Origin: Iris pallida
Taxonomy: Eukaryota; Streptophyta; Magnoliopsida; Asparagales; Iridaceae
NCBI GenBank assembly: GCA_029216955.1
Contig: JANAVB010044017.1
Location: 2,416,429 to 2,480,428 of the forward strand
Direction of reading: 5' to 3'
Length of the DNA: 64,000 nt
Shown: positions 1 through 11,825 of the stretch, one piece after another
Position numbering within the stretch: position 1 is the first letter of the stretch
Layout: each line of letters begins with the position of its first letter
Program-made: the position numbers and the translations under genes
The notes under the pieces: generated by a model
What the model saw: the letters and a program-made list of their open reading frames with translations, nothing else
Databases searched by the model: none
Told to the model about the DNA's origin: nothing

Positions 1-309
1 GATCCTTCTTATACCAACCCTAACCTTAAATATCCCTCAAACCCTAAATCTCAGCATGTCTATCATTATCAAATCACTCTCTTCCACCTGTTCTGCTCTA
101 CAGACCTCATATCGTCCCAAAGAGCAAAAGAATAGTGGACTATTTTCAACAATAATCGCCACCATAATGCTAGTCTTCTTAGACCTTGGCCTCATCATCA
201 TCTATGATCCATGTCAACTCTATTTTGGGTTTAGCCATTCCTCTCATAACTGCTTCAATTTTAGTGCTCCTCAGCATTACTTAGTATACCGACCTTCCTA
301 CTCTGCCTT
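1..309 (+). pseudogene. Copia-E, 3' part of gag (left fragment of a Ty1/copia element split by Del-D)
   Basis: The frame read from about 56 contains CQLYFGFSHSSHNCF. This fits the Ty1/copia gag zinc knuckle C-x2-C-x4-H-x4-C, with the second cysteine replaced by tyrosine. The text stops at the Del-D insertion and resumes at 49385 with the copia protease start WYPDTGASTHMT, which is the expected gag-to-protease order. Nucleocapsid zinc knuckles bind genomic RNA in the virus-like particle. The missing cysteine and the split mean this copy is dead. The upstream gag and the 5' LTR lie outside the window. Confidence 0.7.
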
Positions 310-3300
310 TGTCACGACCCGTACCCAGTGTAAGGGCACGAGAAGTAGGTACGTCCAGCCTACGCCACGGTGTCGGTGGTAGAACGCTGTCATATGTTAC
401 ATACATCTAACAGTTAAAGGTACTTACACAGTTTATACTCTCCGAATGGAGGAACAATATAGAATGCACAATCTCAATCACAACTAAGGTAGAAGTACTA
501 TAAGGTAGATAGATAAGATCTGAATCCATAATAAAATACAAAATAAGAGAGAGAATCTAAGTGTCTAAGATAACAACTCCACAATATCCAATTATCACAA
601 AATCTCAGATATATACAATGAGTATCCAAAATGAGATAACAACTGAAAATAAGATAAAGCCTAATCTATGGGGGTATCAGCATCTACTGCTAATGGATCC
701 TGGTGGAGGTCCAAGTCGCAAGTGTCGTCTAAGGCTGCTCCATAGTATGTAGGACAGAACTCCTCAATGTCATCTATAATATTTCAATAGGTCCAATCAG
801 GACAGGAACGAGAACAATACATCTCACGCAGTTCATAATATGACATGGTATGTAAATATGCTATAGAGTAAGATACATAAAATGTTGAAGAATATATGTG
901 AAGTAAAAGAGATGACTGTAAAGAAATATCTACTATAAGTAAAGAACTAACAGTGGCTAGTGATGTAGAGTACAAGATAGACATGTGAACGGCTTGAATT
1001 TGAGTATTCTAAGAGTTTGCACATGATTACACTACTTTGAAATTGTTTACACGACCATTTATACTCTTCCGTACCCCAATCAATACACAAAGATCCAGAC
1101 AAGTTATGTTATTGTACAAGATATCACATGAAGGCCCATAAATGGGTGCACATGAATGTATACATGGGGGCTCTGTGAACATGAGAGTACATGAATCACA
1201 AGAGTGCGCATGAATGGTGAAAGCACCAGAGTATATGATGAAAGTGAAACACACATGATATACCGTAACCCGATGCTCCAGAGGGAGATAACATCTCATG
1301 AAGGAATCCATATAGTACCAATCCGTGTTAACAACATGACAACATCAAGTAAAGTAATCTAGAGCATAAATGTAAATCCTATCAAGTATAAAACGATCAG
1401 AGAATGAACTCGCCTGATACCCTGATCAACTGATATATATAGATGTCCAAACTGGAGTCACAGAGTCCTATTTAGAGCAATACAGGTTATAAAGAGTTCA
1501 AATTATATAATAATTGAAGTGTACAATGCAATCTACATGATTCTAGGTCAATCTAGGTCAAAGTCAACTCTTGGTCAACTCTGGACTATCGGGTCAAAGG
1601 CTAATCTAGGGTATTGGTATCAACCACATCTACTACCTATAAATCCTACTCAAGACTAACCTATAAGTCATGTAGATATATGTTATATGTATATAGTGTA
1701 TCATAACACCTATCTATATATCTACACATTTATAGATTAGGCACAATATCCAAGATGCCACTTACACTAAGGTATCTCACATAAACTTAGTACATACATA
1801 CATATAGGCATAGCTTTCATGTATGTCCTATGGGGTACAGAGGATACCACCACCTTAACTCTTACCAATCCTAAGTATAACAATATCTATAACATACATA
1901 TATAACTATAGATGTAAGGTATTACATTAAGCCAATCAACATGTGTATAACTACAAGCCTGCTATTGACCTTATATGTATACATATCTACCACAGGGCAG
2001 TAAGTGAACATACCCCCAACTGATACTCAAGCCATACTTAGACTACATAATGTGATAATCAAAATTATAACCTTACATATATAATAGTTATATAGGGGCT
2101 GAACCAAGGTATAAGGAAATGGGAAACCAACAAAACATGAACAGAAAACTATCATATGGGATCATCAAGGACTGTAATAAGAGATATGGTCAGAACATGA
2201 ATGGATAGATCAAAGCTCCCAGAACTGGACATGGTCATGACTGAATAAAGGACTGAACCAAATATATGATAGCCAAAGGTAGTGAACAAAAGGCTACCTA
2301 AACAGTTGGTGACTAACCTAAGAAACAAGAATATAGGCTAACTGGACATCAACAGGACAGTAAGGATAAAAGGGGTGTCAAGTGTGTGCAGACATTACAA
2401 GTGTGTGCAGGCAACAAGTAGATGGCAGTTCAATGTGTGAGCAGTAAAAAAAAAGGGCAACCTCATGATACAAGACACTAATGTGGATATTCAAACATGT
2501 GAGTGAACCAAGGATACAGATGGAGGCAATTGTAGGCAAGAGTACAGGATAATGTGCAGAGCATGCTTGTATTGCAGTATTCAGATGATAATGTTTATCA
2601 CTGATACATGTTTGTATCCGTGATGTAGGCCACATGAAATACAGGGGATGATGTATCACTGAATGCAGTAAATTTAATACAATGTACATACAAGGTGTGT
2701 GTAGCATGCTAAATGAGGCATAGGGAGTATGGAGTGTCATGATATGGATATGCATGTAACTGTGACTGGAACAACACTAATACATGAAGCTACAGTGAAG
2801 GAGTGAACATTAAGTAGTGTGGGCTAGTTAAAAAGTAGGGTCTGACCAAAATTAGTATATGAACATTCTCCTAATTCAGGGCATAACATGACATCCAAAC
2901 ATTACCTGGACTAGGATATCTGATAGAACATGTATATATATAAGGTGGATAAAACTAAGCATGACATGGTAGAACATCCAAATACCAAGTAACCCAACTC
3001 GAGCTTAAGACTCCCCTTAATCTGTGTCTAATATGTGTCAATTAAGAGTGTGTGTGAGTGATTGCATGGCAAATTACATAAGCTAGTGTGTCAATGTGTC
3101 AATCATGTGTCCATGAGGTGTCAAAACAAAGTATCCTATATGTATCACATATTAACAAGCGTCGAGCATGGGTGGGTGTGTGCATGGCAAAACATGTATA
3201 CTAATGTGTCAGTATGTCATGGTATTGTCTAGCATGCCATCAAGTGTCATTGTGTCTAGCAAAACGTGCCAGAATGTGTCAGTGAAGTATGTCCAGTATC

Positions 3301-5033
3301 TAATGTGTGCAGTAACACTAGTATTAGACATGCCAATCATGGTATCAGAGAGTGCTCTGATACTTCAAATATCAGAGTACAAATGTGTGAATCAGACAGG
3401 TACGTGTTGTGGTCGAGTGATGTGCAAGTACAAGTGTCAACTTGGTATCAGACGTGTGCTGAGTATCAAGTGTCACCCTTAGACGTGTCCGTGTATCCAA
3501 ATCCCAAGCCAACCTGCGTCAAAACCCAACAAATATGGTATCAGTGAACACAGTGTATAGGCTGTCTCGTGCGGCCATGTCGAGTCCAATAGGACATGAC
3601 ACAGTGCACGTTGGGTCTCATGCTCGGGTATACACTTAGAGGGGGTCTAGGGCTAGACAATCGACCCCCTGAATCGAGTCCAATAGGTGTCACGACAGGA
3701 CACGAAGTCCGTGTCAGTGAAGGTCTGTGTGATTGTGTGCGTGTGTGTAAAATCAGTGCGGGTGGAATTTCTTCCAATCTATTCGATGAAACCCTATAAA
3801 ACTTTATCAGTGTAGTGTCAGATATGTGCCCTCGGTGTCCACCAAGTTTTGTGTCCAAACGTGCTGTGTCGTGTCCGCTACAGTGCCCGTAAAGCAGAGG
3901 ACCGCACGAGCCTCGTGCAGTATCTTGTGCAGCGTGTCCGCGGTCGTTTCTGACACAAAAATGACACGAATTCGTTTTCAGTCCTAGGGGGATTGAAAAC
4001 ACACATATAGATCTACATTTTTATAAAATTAGTTTTTGAAAAAAGCAAGAAAAATCCCTCTTGGGCATTTCATCAAACACCTAACCAATTACACTGATAC
4101 GTGTCCGATACGGACACCAAATCAACACAAATTTCCACCAAAATTTTCCTACATATAGGGGACACCTAGATGGATGCATCTATGGAATAAAATCAGGAAC
4201 TTATGGTAATTTGTAGGGATTTACCTATAGGGATCCAATCAACAAGAAAAAGCCCCAAATTGTAAAGTCTCCTTCCTCAAGCTATGTCCCGATGAGCTCC
4301 CCTCCTTACAAGCTAGCCTCCTTATTCTTCTACTCCAGATTTGGATTCCAATGCAAAAAATTGGGATCAATTTGGTGGAGGAATGAGGAGATTTGATGAA
4401 AGGGAAAAGAAATTAGGGTTTCCTACAAGGAGGTGTTCTAAAATAGGCAAGTGGCTATGAAGAGAGATTATATAGGCTGATATTAGGTCATTAGTGGCTG
4501 TCCAAATTAAGAGCTAGGGTTAGGCTCTCTCATGGTGGGCTTTGGGCCAAGATTGTGAACTAGATAGTTCAATTTCTTAACCAAAAGTCCAATGTGCTAA
4601 ACTCTCTCAATCCTCTCATGAACCCTAGTCACACTCAAGTCAACTAAGACCAACTTAAGTTAGATTAGGGTCCCACAATATGCTAACTAAGTCACCAAAG
4701 TCAAAGTCAAACTCTGGCTAGTCTCTAAAGTCACAACTAGCAAAAGTCAAAAATAACAACCATTAATCAAATAATTCCAAGCAACCAAAATGACCAAAAT
4801 ACCCCTAAGCCAAAAAATGAAAATTAACACATCCTAATCTCATGGTTAGGCTCTAGGTCAAGTAGTCTCTAGGGTTTCACTAGCAAAACACCAAAATCAC
4901 AAATCACCAATAAAAATAGTTTTAAAATAATAAATAAATTACCAAAAATCATAACATGATTTAAGTACCATTAATAAATAATAAAAATTATAAACTTTCA
5001 AAATTATTCTTATTTAAAAAATTGGGTGTTACA
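310..5033 (-). repeat. Del-D left LTR (3' LTR), 4.7 kb
   Basis: It aligns along its whole length with 7216-8100 plus 45312-49384. Shared landmarks include the GTGTCCGATACGGACAC region near 4100, the TGTGTGCAG-rich stretch near 2390 and the AGTCAACTCTTGGTCAACTC stretch near 1565. It runs TG to CA. Short open frames inside (for example 2378-2755 and 3168-3482) resemble no protein I know and are not called. The site equivalent to the Tat-A insertion point, TACAT at 1188-1192, is uninterrupted here, which proves the nesting. Confidence 0.9.
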
Positions 5034-5074
5034 AGTCTACCCTTCTTAGAGAAATTTCGTCCTCGAAATTAAGA
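5034..5074 (-). other. Del-D polypurine tract and conserved 3' end of pol region
   Basis: On the minus strand the bases directly before the LTR start (TGTAACACCC) read CTAAGAAGGGTAGACT, a purine-rich tract that primes plus-strand DNA synthesis. Just upstream is TTTCGAGGACGAAATTT, the stretch found at the end of chromovirus pol genes. It fixes the element's orientation and lineage although pol itself is gone. Confidence 0.8.
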
Positions 5075-6314
5075 AGGTCGTAATCCTGTAGGTCAACCCC
5101 CAACAATCAAGGTCAAAGCTTCTACCTAGCAGCACCCTGGGTCAGCAAGTCCAATATGGGCAGTAGGCTTAAAATAGGTCATATCCAGAATTTGGGTCGG
5201 CAAGTTGGGTCAAAAAGTGTTCCCAATTCGAGTCGGAAATAGAAGTGACCCCATAGGGTGAATCAAGATGGGGTCGTATATCGAGAAAGTCGTATGAAGG
5301 AAACGGAGCACTAGATGGTGTGTCTGAGTGGTACACGAAGGTCATGAGTCTTGGGGGTCATATATAGGTCTTGCAGGAGAAGTTAGTTTTGAGAAAATAA
5401 CTAGTCCTGTGCTCCTAAATTAAAAGTCACGGTAATGTGTATGAAATAATCATAATTAAAGTGGAAATGGTCAAATGGCCTAAATTGGACCGAAAGTTGT
5501 GTTACCAAAATAGTACAAGGGACAGGATAAGTGGGACAGTCTGTGGTCATGGGTGCCAGTCTGGGAGGATAAGGAAAACAATAAATCAATCAGGGCTGTA
5601 AGGGTTACCATTCTAGGGTCAGAGCTATACTATCACTTCTAAGTCAAAATGCCTAGCACAATCAATTAATTCATTAAGAGAAATTCATAACAAGAAAGTT
5701 ATATAAAGGATTATATTAACAGTTAGAGCTACTCCTACTCCTAAGTTAAATGATGAGAAAGCAAAACAAACAACAACAATTTTGAAAGACTGAAACGAAA
5801 AGTAGATGATATGTTCAAAAACTTTTAAGATAAAATCTGATAATCATATGCGTCCATCCAAAATCATGGCACTCTGAATCCTCATCATACTAGTAAGCAT
5901 GGCTATGATAACTATAGAGTCCCAACTAATGTACACACTTCTAGAATAATGGTATTTAAAATTTTTGCTCTGCCGCTAGCTTGGCTGCGAAAACCTTAAT
6001 TTCCCACACCCGAGAAATATATCCAAAATCAGACTGTAGGTCCTTGCCATGCTGGCTAATGTGACTGTAGAAGACTAGATTCCATAACTGAGATGACCTA
6101 GCCTATATAATTTATCTTGGCAGAAAATTAAATCAACAATGAATACCAAGAATTAGATTCATCTACGAACAAGAACGATAAACAAGATCTGTTGGAACTG
6201 AATTTTGAGATGGTTATAATAAGGCAAGGGAGAAACAAAATCAAGATGAACAGAACCTGCGATAAGCTCTTCTACTGCCTGTGCACCCTCAGCTGCCATA
6301 GCGTAAGCTTGCCC
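5075..6314 (-). other. Del-D internal non-coding remainder
   Basis: About 1.2 kb between the gag remnant and the 3' LTR. I see no protease, RT, RNase H or integrase motif in any frame, and the open frames are short. It probably represents pol-flanking sequence left after a large internal deletion, or the non-coding core typical of LARD-type elements. Confidence 0.5.
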
Positions 6315-6968
6315 CTACTGGCCTCCTCCTCTGGCCTGCTGCTGATGCTGGACAAACCTCTGCTGTCCCGTCGGAGCCCTAGCTTCCGCTGCTGCCTGAG
6401 TCAATGGTGTCTGGTTCTTGGGACACTCCCTATACTGATGCTCCGCTGAATCACAAAGTAAACACCTGCCTAGTCTCTTCCTGCAGTCATTCCATCCATG
6501 ACCCAACTTCTTGTAGAAGGTACAACTAATGTGCTGCTGCTTGGGTGTCTGTTGGTAAAGTGTATGTCCCTGGCCCTGAAAGTGTTGCTGAACAGGCCTC
6601 TGTTGATACTGATGCTGAATCCATACGTGAGGCCACTTGGCCTGACCTCCACTACTGCTGGCTCCATGAGTGTCATGTCCCCTCTTGAGCAACTGTTGCC
6701 GCTGAGTCTCCACTATCTACTAGAAGAAGGAGAACAACCGTGCCATGTCCTCTGATCCTGACGACGGCTGCTGCTAAAGAATGTCCGGGATGACTGGAGA
6801 AAGTCTCAGAGTAGGAAGAGGTGCACTCCCGAAGGCTGTAGACATCCCAGCCTGAGCTGGCATAATAGGAGCTACAGTCTCGGGGTCCTGCTGATCAAGA
6901 CGAGAAGTGGCAGACCCCTCAGTAGTGTCCTCCTGATCGAGACGATGAGATCGTGTCTCCATAACCAT
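6315..6968 (-). pseudogene. Del-D gag remnant with CCHC zinc knuckle
   Basis: The 132-codon frame 6713-6315 is Gln-rich and contains CLLCDSAEHQYREC, a perfect C-x2-C-x4-H-x4-C zinc knuckle, preceded by a degenerate first knuckle (CTFYKKLGHGWNDC). Upstream, 6968-6774 encodes a short acidic, Ser/Thr-rich stretch that looks like a chromovirus gag N terminus, followed by stops. The capsid domain that should lie between them is absent or unrecognisable. The knuckle would bind RNA during packaging. The absence of capsid and pol means the element would need proteins from a relative to move. Confidence 0.7.
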
Positions 6969-7215
6969 CCTGAAGACAGATCAAACGAGAGATCAATCGC
7001 TGAGAATGAAGCGATAACATCAAGGGAAGATGGTTTATTTTTATGGAAATACAATAATGCAGCAAAACTTAGGTAATAGGAATCAGATTAAAAGTTTTTT
7101 CTAGGTGTGATTGAGTACCTTAAAAATATATCCTAATCCTACTGTAGGCTGTAGTGATACTCTAGTTCGAATACCACTACATAAACTCGACCTGCATGGG
7201 CTACCACTAAAAACG

Positions 7216-8100
7216 TGTCACGACCCACACCCAGTGTAGGGGCACATGAAGTGGGTACGTCCAGCCTACGTCGTAGTGTCGACGGTAGAACGCTGTCCTA
7301 GGTCACATACATCTAACAGTTAAAGATACTTGTACAGTTTATACACTCCGAATGGAGCAACAATATAAAATGCACAATCTCAATCACAACTAAGGTAGAA
7401 GTACAATAAGGTAGATAGATAAGATCTGAATCCATAATGAAATACAAAAGAGAGAGAATCTAAGTGTCTAAGATAACAAATGCACAATATTCAATCATCA
7501 CAAAATCTCAGATATATACAATGAGTATCCAAATGAGATAACAACTGAAAATAAGATAAAGCCTAATCTATGGGGGTATCAACATCTACTGCTAATGGAT
7601 CCTGCTGGAGGTCCAAGTCACAGGTGTCGTCTAAGGCTGCTCCATAGTATGTAGGATAGAACTCCTCAATGTCATCTATAATATTTCAACAGGTCCAGTC
7701 AGGACAGAAATGAGCACAATACATCTCACGCAGTTCATAATATGACAAGATATGTAAATATGCTATAGAATAAAATATATGAAACGCTGAAAAATATATG
7801 TGAAGTAAAAGAGATAACTGTAAAGAAATATCTACTATAAGTGAAGAACTAACAGTGGCTAGTGATGTAGAGTACAAGATAGATATGTGAACGGCTTGAA
7901 TTTTCACATGAGTATTCTAAGAGTTTGTACATGATTATACTACCTTGGAATTGTTCACACCACCATTTATATTCCTCCGTACCCCAATCAATACACAAGG
8001 ATCCAGACAAGTTATGTTATTGTATATGATATCACATGAAGGTCCATAAATGGGTACACATGAATGTATACATAGGGGATCTGTGAACACGAGAGTATAT
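7216..8100 (-). repeat. Del-D right LTR (5' LTR), segment left of Tat-A
   Basis: It matches 310-1192 in order and strand, including the opening TGTCACGACC and the GTAGAACGCTGTC stretch. It ends in the Tat-A target duplication TATAT (8096-8100) and continues at 45312. Confidence 0.9.
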
Positions 8101-9123
8101 TGTTTGCCATTGATTATCAAAGAACAAAACAGTTTTATGGGAGGACTGAACTTTAATTCACAATTACAAACTCGCTTGTACAAAAGAAAGCCTAGGAACA
8201 AAACCTAGGAAAAGCAATCTAAGTACAATTGTTTAATTTGGATTCTGGAGGTGACGGTAGAGGCTCGGGAAAGTGCTATCAACTCTGCCTTACTCCTTGG
8301 ACGATCGAACGCAACCTCGACTCCGGCGAAGAAATGCCCTCTCTGTGTGTACTTTTTGCTCTGTGTGTCTCTGTGTGTGCGCAAAGGAATCCAATACTAT
8401 TTATAGGAGTTGGTGATGAGTGGAGTGTACAGCCACGTGGCCCCATCCTTGTAACTGCGCCTTGAGAAGTGGGCAGTTGGAGATTGTTTAAGATTAATTT
8501 TGATCTGTTTGTTACAATAAATCTGGACTGTTATGTCGGTTGCAATAAATCTGAACTGTTATGATATGTTGGTTGCAATAAATCTGAGTTGTTTAAGACT
8601 TAGTCAACTTCTGCCACGTGTTCCAACTGCCACTATGTTGCGAGCCGCATGAATGGTGTATCCTGGCTGAGCCGCATGAAGGACTGTCCCCATGACCAAG
8701 CCGTATGAGGGTGGCCTCATAACCGAGCCGTATAAGGGTCACACAGGCGATCCGCATAAAGAACTTTCTTGGAATTTGTGAACTGTGCCACCTATCATAA
8801 AGATTTTTTTCGTCTTTTTATGAGCATGTCGCGTCACTTCTTTATGTCAGAGCCATCATTTCTGTCAGAGCTGTCACTTTGTGTCAGAGCATTAATGGCC
8901 AGCTGCACGGAGTAATTATGGCCAGCTGTATAGGCCTATTTCGAACCGCATAAGGTCACGTGGCTCCTCATGAAGCTTTTTTTAGCCGCATGAAGCTTTC
9001 TGAGCCGCATGAAGCTCTCAGGAATTTTAAGCCGCATGAAAACTCCCCAAGTTTTGAGGCGTATGGAGTTTTATGTTGATTCTGGGCCGCATAAGAATTA
9101 CTATACTTTTCCATAATTTTACA
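8101..9123 (-). repeat. Tat-A left LTR (3' LTR)
   Basis: 1023 bp, matching 44350-45306. On the minus strand it begins TGTAAAATTATGG and ends in GGCAAACA. The promoter TATA box (minus-strand TCCTATAAATAG, 8397-8408) divides a motif-rich U3 (about 8640-9123) from the transcribed R/U5 side. U3 holds about 11 copies of the Tat-A word GCCGCATGA or GCCGCATAA (+ strand reading). Confidence 0.9.
8640..9100 (+). repeat. Tat-A word array in U3 (GCCGCATGA/GCCGCATAA)
   Basis: Copies start near 8646, 8671, 8700, 8726, 8751, 8943, 8991, 9003, 9030, 9058 and 9086. Most read GCCGCATGA or GCCGCATAA, with some changed to GCCGTATGA as expected from CpG decay. Spacing is irregular, about 12-190 bp. The array is upstream of the minus-strand LTR TATA box and faces the antisense gene promoter on the other side. 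The same word recurs in the antisense gene's intron and in gag. Confidence 0.8.
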
Positions 9124-9140
9124 AGATCCCCTTCAAAGTT
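9124..9140 (-). other. Tat-A polypurine tract
   Basis: On the minus strand the bases before the 3' LTR read TTTGAAGGGGATCT. Tat-B has the near-identical TTTGAAGGGGGTCT in the same place. It primes plus-strand synthesis. Confidence 0.75.
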
Positions 9141-9185
9141 TTTAATTTGTAAAATTGAAATACTTTGAATAAGAAGCATGGGTAT

Positions 9186-9312
9186 GTCCGCATAAGCTCT
9201 TCATGCCGCATAGACTTCTCTGGCCGTATAGGATTCTCTGGCCGCATAGGCTTCTCTGGCCGCATGGGCTTCTCTGTCCGCATAGTCTTTTCTGGCCGCA
9301 TAGTCTTTTCGT
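9186..9312 (+). repeat. 18-bp tandem repeat containing the Tat-A word
   Basis: About five to six units of GGCCGCATAGGCTTCTCT with point changes, period 18 bp, plus two word copies just before it. It lies between the polypurine tract and the TATA box of the antisense gene. Read on the minus strand it gives an MRPEKP-like hexapeptide repeat, which I regard as incidental. Confidence 0.75.
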
Positions 9313-9530
9313 GCCACGTAGGCGTCTCATTAATTGCTTTTGATTTATTTTGATTTTTAAAGCCGTCTTTTGGATAGGATCCCAAGAGTCGGTATTAAAT
9401 ATTTAGATTTACCTTGATGATTTTGAGCATTCTTTTTTACATAAAAGAGGATAGAATTCCAAGGGTCGGCTTTATCTTCTAGGCAGCACGAAATCCGAAG
9501 CGGCTATCGGTTCATACGCCCTTGTCAGCC

Positions 9531-9540
9531 TATAAATATG
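9531..9540 (+). promoter_or_regulatory. TATA box of the Tat-A antisense gene
   Basis: TATAAATATG stands 100 bp before the ATG at 9631 and is followed by a CT-rich leader (CTCTCTTCTTTCTTC), a normal plant RNA polymerase II core promoter layout. It points away from the 3' LTR promoter, so the motif-rich interval 8640-9312 lies between two divergent promoters. Confidence 0.65.
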
Positions 9541-9730
9541 AGCAATTTTTGAAGAGAGAGATTCTTTACTCTCTTCTTTCTTCAAGCTTTCGTGTCCTAG
9601 TCGCCGTCTCTTCTCCTCTTTTGATCATCAATGGCTCCTAAGGCTTCCTCTAGTCCTGCAGCGAAGGACAAAGGAGTTGCCTCTTCGTCGGCGATCTCAG
9701 TTCACCCCGACGTTCATCTTGCTATTGACG

Positions 9731-10338
9731 GTAAGAGCATTGAGAATAACTGCATGGATTCGAACCCTAACCATAATGGCTATATCGCATATTTTATGCG
9801 CGAGCCTTTGGCATATAATGCTCTCTTCGTCTTCATTGAACTGCTTAAGTTCAGTGTGATGAATCCGTATATGCTTTACTGGGCCGTATGAACGTCTCAT
9901 GTCCGAGCCGTACGGGGTATATCTCATGTCCGAGTCGCATGAGAGTTGCTTCATGACTGAGCCGCATGTGAGTATGTCTCATGTCCGAGCCGCATGAGAG
10001 TTGCTTCATGTCCGAGCCGCATGACAGTTTTCCTCATGTCCAAGCCGCATGAGAGACGTCTCATGGCCGCATAAGCACTTTATGAACCGGGCCGCATGAA
10101 GACCGACCAAACAGAGCCGCATAAGCTCTTATGAACTGGGCCGCATGAAGACCCACCAAACAGAGCCGCATAAGCTCTTATAAACTGGGCCGCATGAAAA
10201 CCCACAAAACAGAGCCGCTTGAGCTCCTTATAAACTGGGCCGCATGAAGTCCCACCTAATCAGAGCCGCATAAGCTCAAAAACATTAAGTAGTTTTTCTC
10301 TGGCTATCTTCTGACTTCTTTCTTTTGTATTTTTTCAG
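9731..10338 (+). repeat. Intron 1 of the antisense gene, filled with a regular array of the Tat-A word
   Basis: The intron runs from GACG|GTAAGAGC to TATTTTTTCAG|TG, and joining the exons keeps the reading frame. Between 9880 and 10280 about 16 copies of GCCGCATGA/GCCGCATAAG occur at roughly 25-bp spacing. In the second half they alternate as a near 49-bp dimer: GGGCCGCATGAAG, then GAGCCGCATAAGC. The density is far higher than in the LTR. An intronic enhancer or silencer role is inference. Confidence 0.75.
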
Positions 10339-11825
10339 TGAAGTTGCCAGTCAATCCTGCAGGAGAACTCTTGGTAGGTCGAGCTCAATCTGCTGTGGGT
10401 GTGCGGTTTGATCATTTAGTTGATTATGTGTCGGACTAGTTTCCCAAAGATGAACCTGAGGAGAGGCTGTGAGATATCAAGAACCAGTCCTTCTACTTTC
10501 TTTCGGCATGATGAACTTAAGGAAATTAGGGGGCAAACACCTGAAACCTGCGTTCCTCTTTGGGGATGCCATGACTGTAAAGAACCCCAACGTTTTAGAT
10601 ATATCTGAAAGTTGGAGTTTTTCTTCTAACAGGATGGCGATCCACATTCCTCAGATGGAGCATCACTTTTCGCTGTCGTGGTTCAACATGCTGCCAATGG
10701 ACAAAAAATGGTAGACTCCTTGACTCCGAGCCGACAGGGGATGTTTGTGGGTGATATTCACTATAACAGAAACTTAGGGTCGGTGGTCGCGAGCAAGACA
10801 CCGATCAGCTGCTACGTGATGGGGTTGGCTCCGGGTAGCTTCTTGAATGTGTAGGGTCCAAACTTTCGGTTCTCTCAGACTGACACTTTTATGAAACAGC
10901 TTGCTCAGAAGGGGTCCTACCCCACTGGTCGGTTGGCGCTGCTGAATTGGATGAACCCTATCCCTTCGTGGACCAACTTGACCATGTGGATTTTGCGGAC
11001 ATACGAGAATCTCCTGCACGAGATTGGCCTCTATCATGCCATTCCGGGCACCTATTATGGTCTTCCCCTAAACAAGAAGCTCTTCATGGCTCTTCTTGAA
11101 ATGTACAACCGTCGAACGGGGACCTTCTTTACCCCTGGAGGGGAGATGGAGCTTGCTCTCCACGAGATGTGCGAAGTCTCTAAGCTGCCCTGGGGAGACG
11201 AAGTTTTCGAGGCATATACTCCTACGAATGAAGAATTTGAGTAGTTGGAGCAGCGGTTCCCGGGCTTTGTGGCTGTCTATCGGGAATTGTTGTGTCACCA
11301 CAGCACGTGCCAGCAGATGTCGAAGAAGAAGAACGACAGCTCGAAAGGAAACCTTCCTCATACGAAGGCCTGGCTCAGTTACCTTTTTAAGCTCGGCACC
11401 TCAGGTCGGGTTTCTCCCCGAAGTCCTCAAACCCGGGAGGAGGTGCAGGACCAGGTGTCGACTGCCAAGAGGGTAAAAACCACAGGCGACAGATTTGGGG
11501 GTCAAACTGACTCCTTTAATTATTTTTATCAGGATACCCAGCAAATGTCTGACAAGGCTCTCCTGGCGAGATTTCTGATGGTATGGCTACGGAACTGCGT
11601 AGTTTCGGGAGGGGCTGGCTCTATTGAGAGAATCAGTCGTAACTTTATCCTTCCTGCGGTGAAGCTAGTCTTTGGGGCCAGACTAGCTCTCATCCCTGCC
11701 ATGATATGTAGCATACATCGTGGCCTCCGTACTTTCTCGTCCAAGGTCATTGCCCTTGATACGACGAAGGACTTTGAACGAATCGAGCTGCCCTATCATT
11801 ATCTGATGGGACACTGGAAAGCCCT

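Noticed and set aside
3168..3482. Open frames in the Del-D LTRs (also 47209-47607)
   Set aside because: They lie in LTR sequence, are only partly conserved between the two copies, and match no protein; GT-rich sequence keeps frames open by chance.
9119..9385. Minus-strand frame with MRPEKP-type hexapeptide repeats next to the Tat-A 3' LTR
   Set aside because: It is the translation of the 18-bp word repeat and crosses the polypurine tract and LTR border; no promoter or start context.
9880..10280. CRISPR-like regularly spaced repeats
   Set aside because: Repeat is about 10 bp, spacers are themselves related, the context is an intron in a plant retrotransposon, and no cas gene is present.
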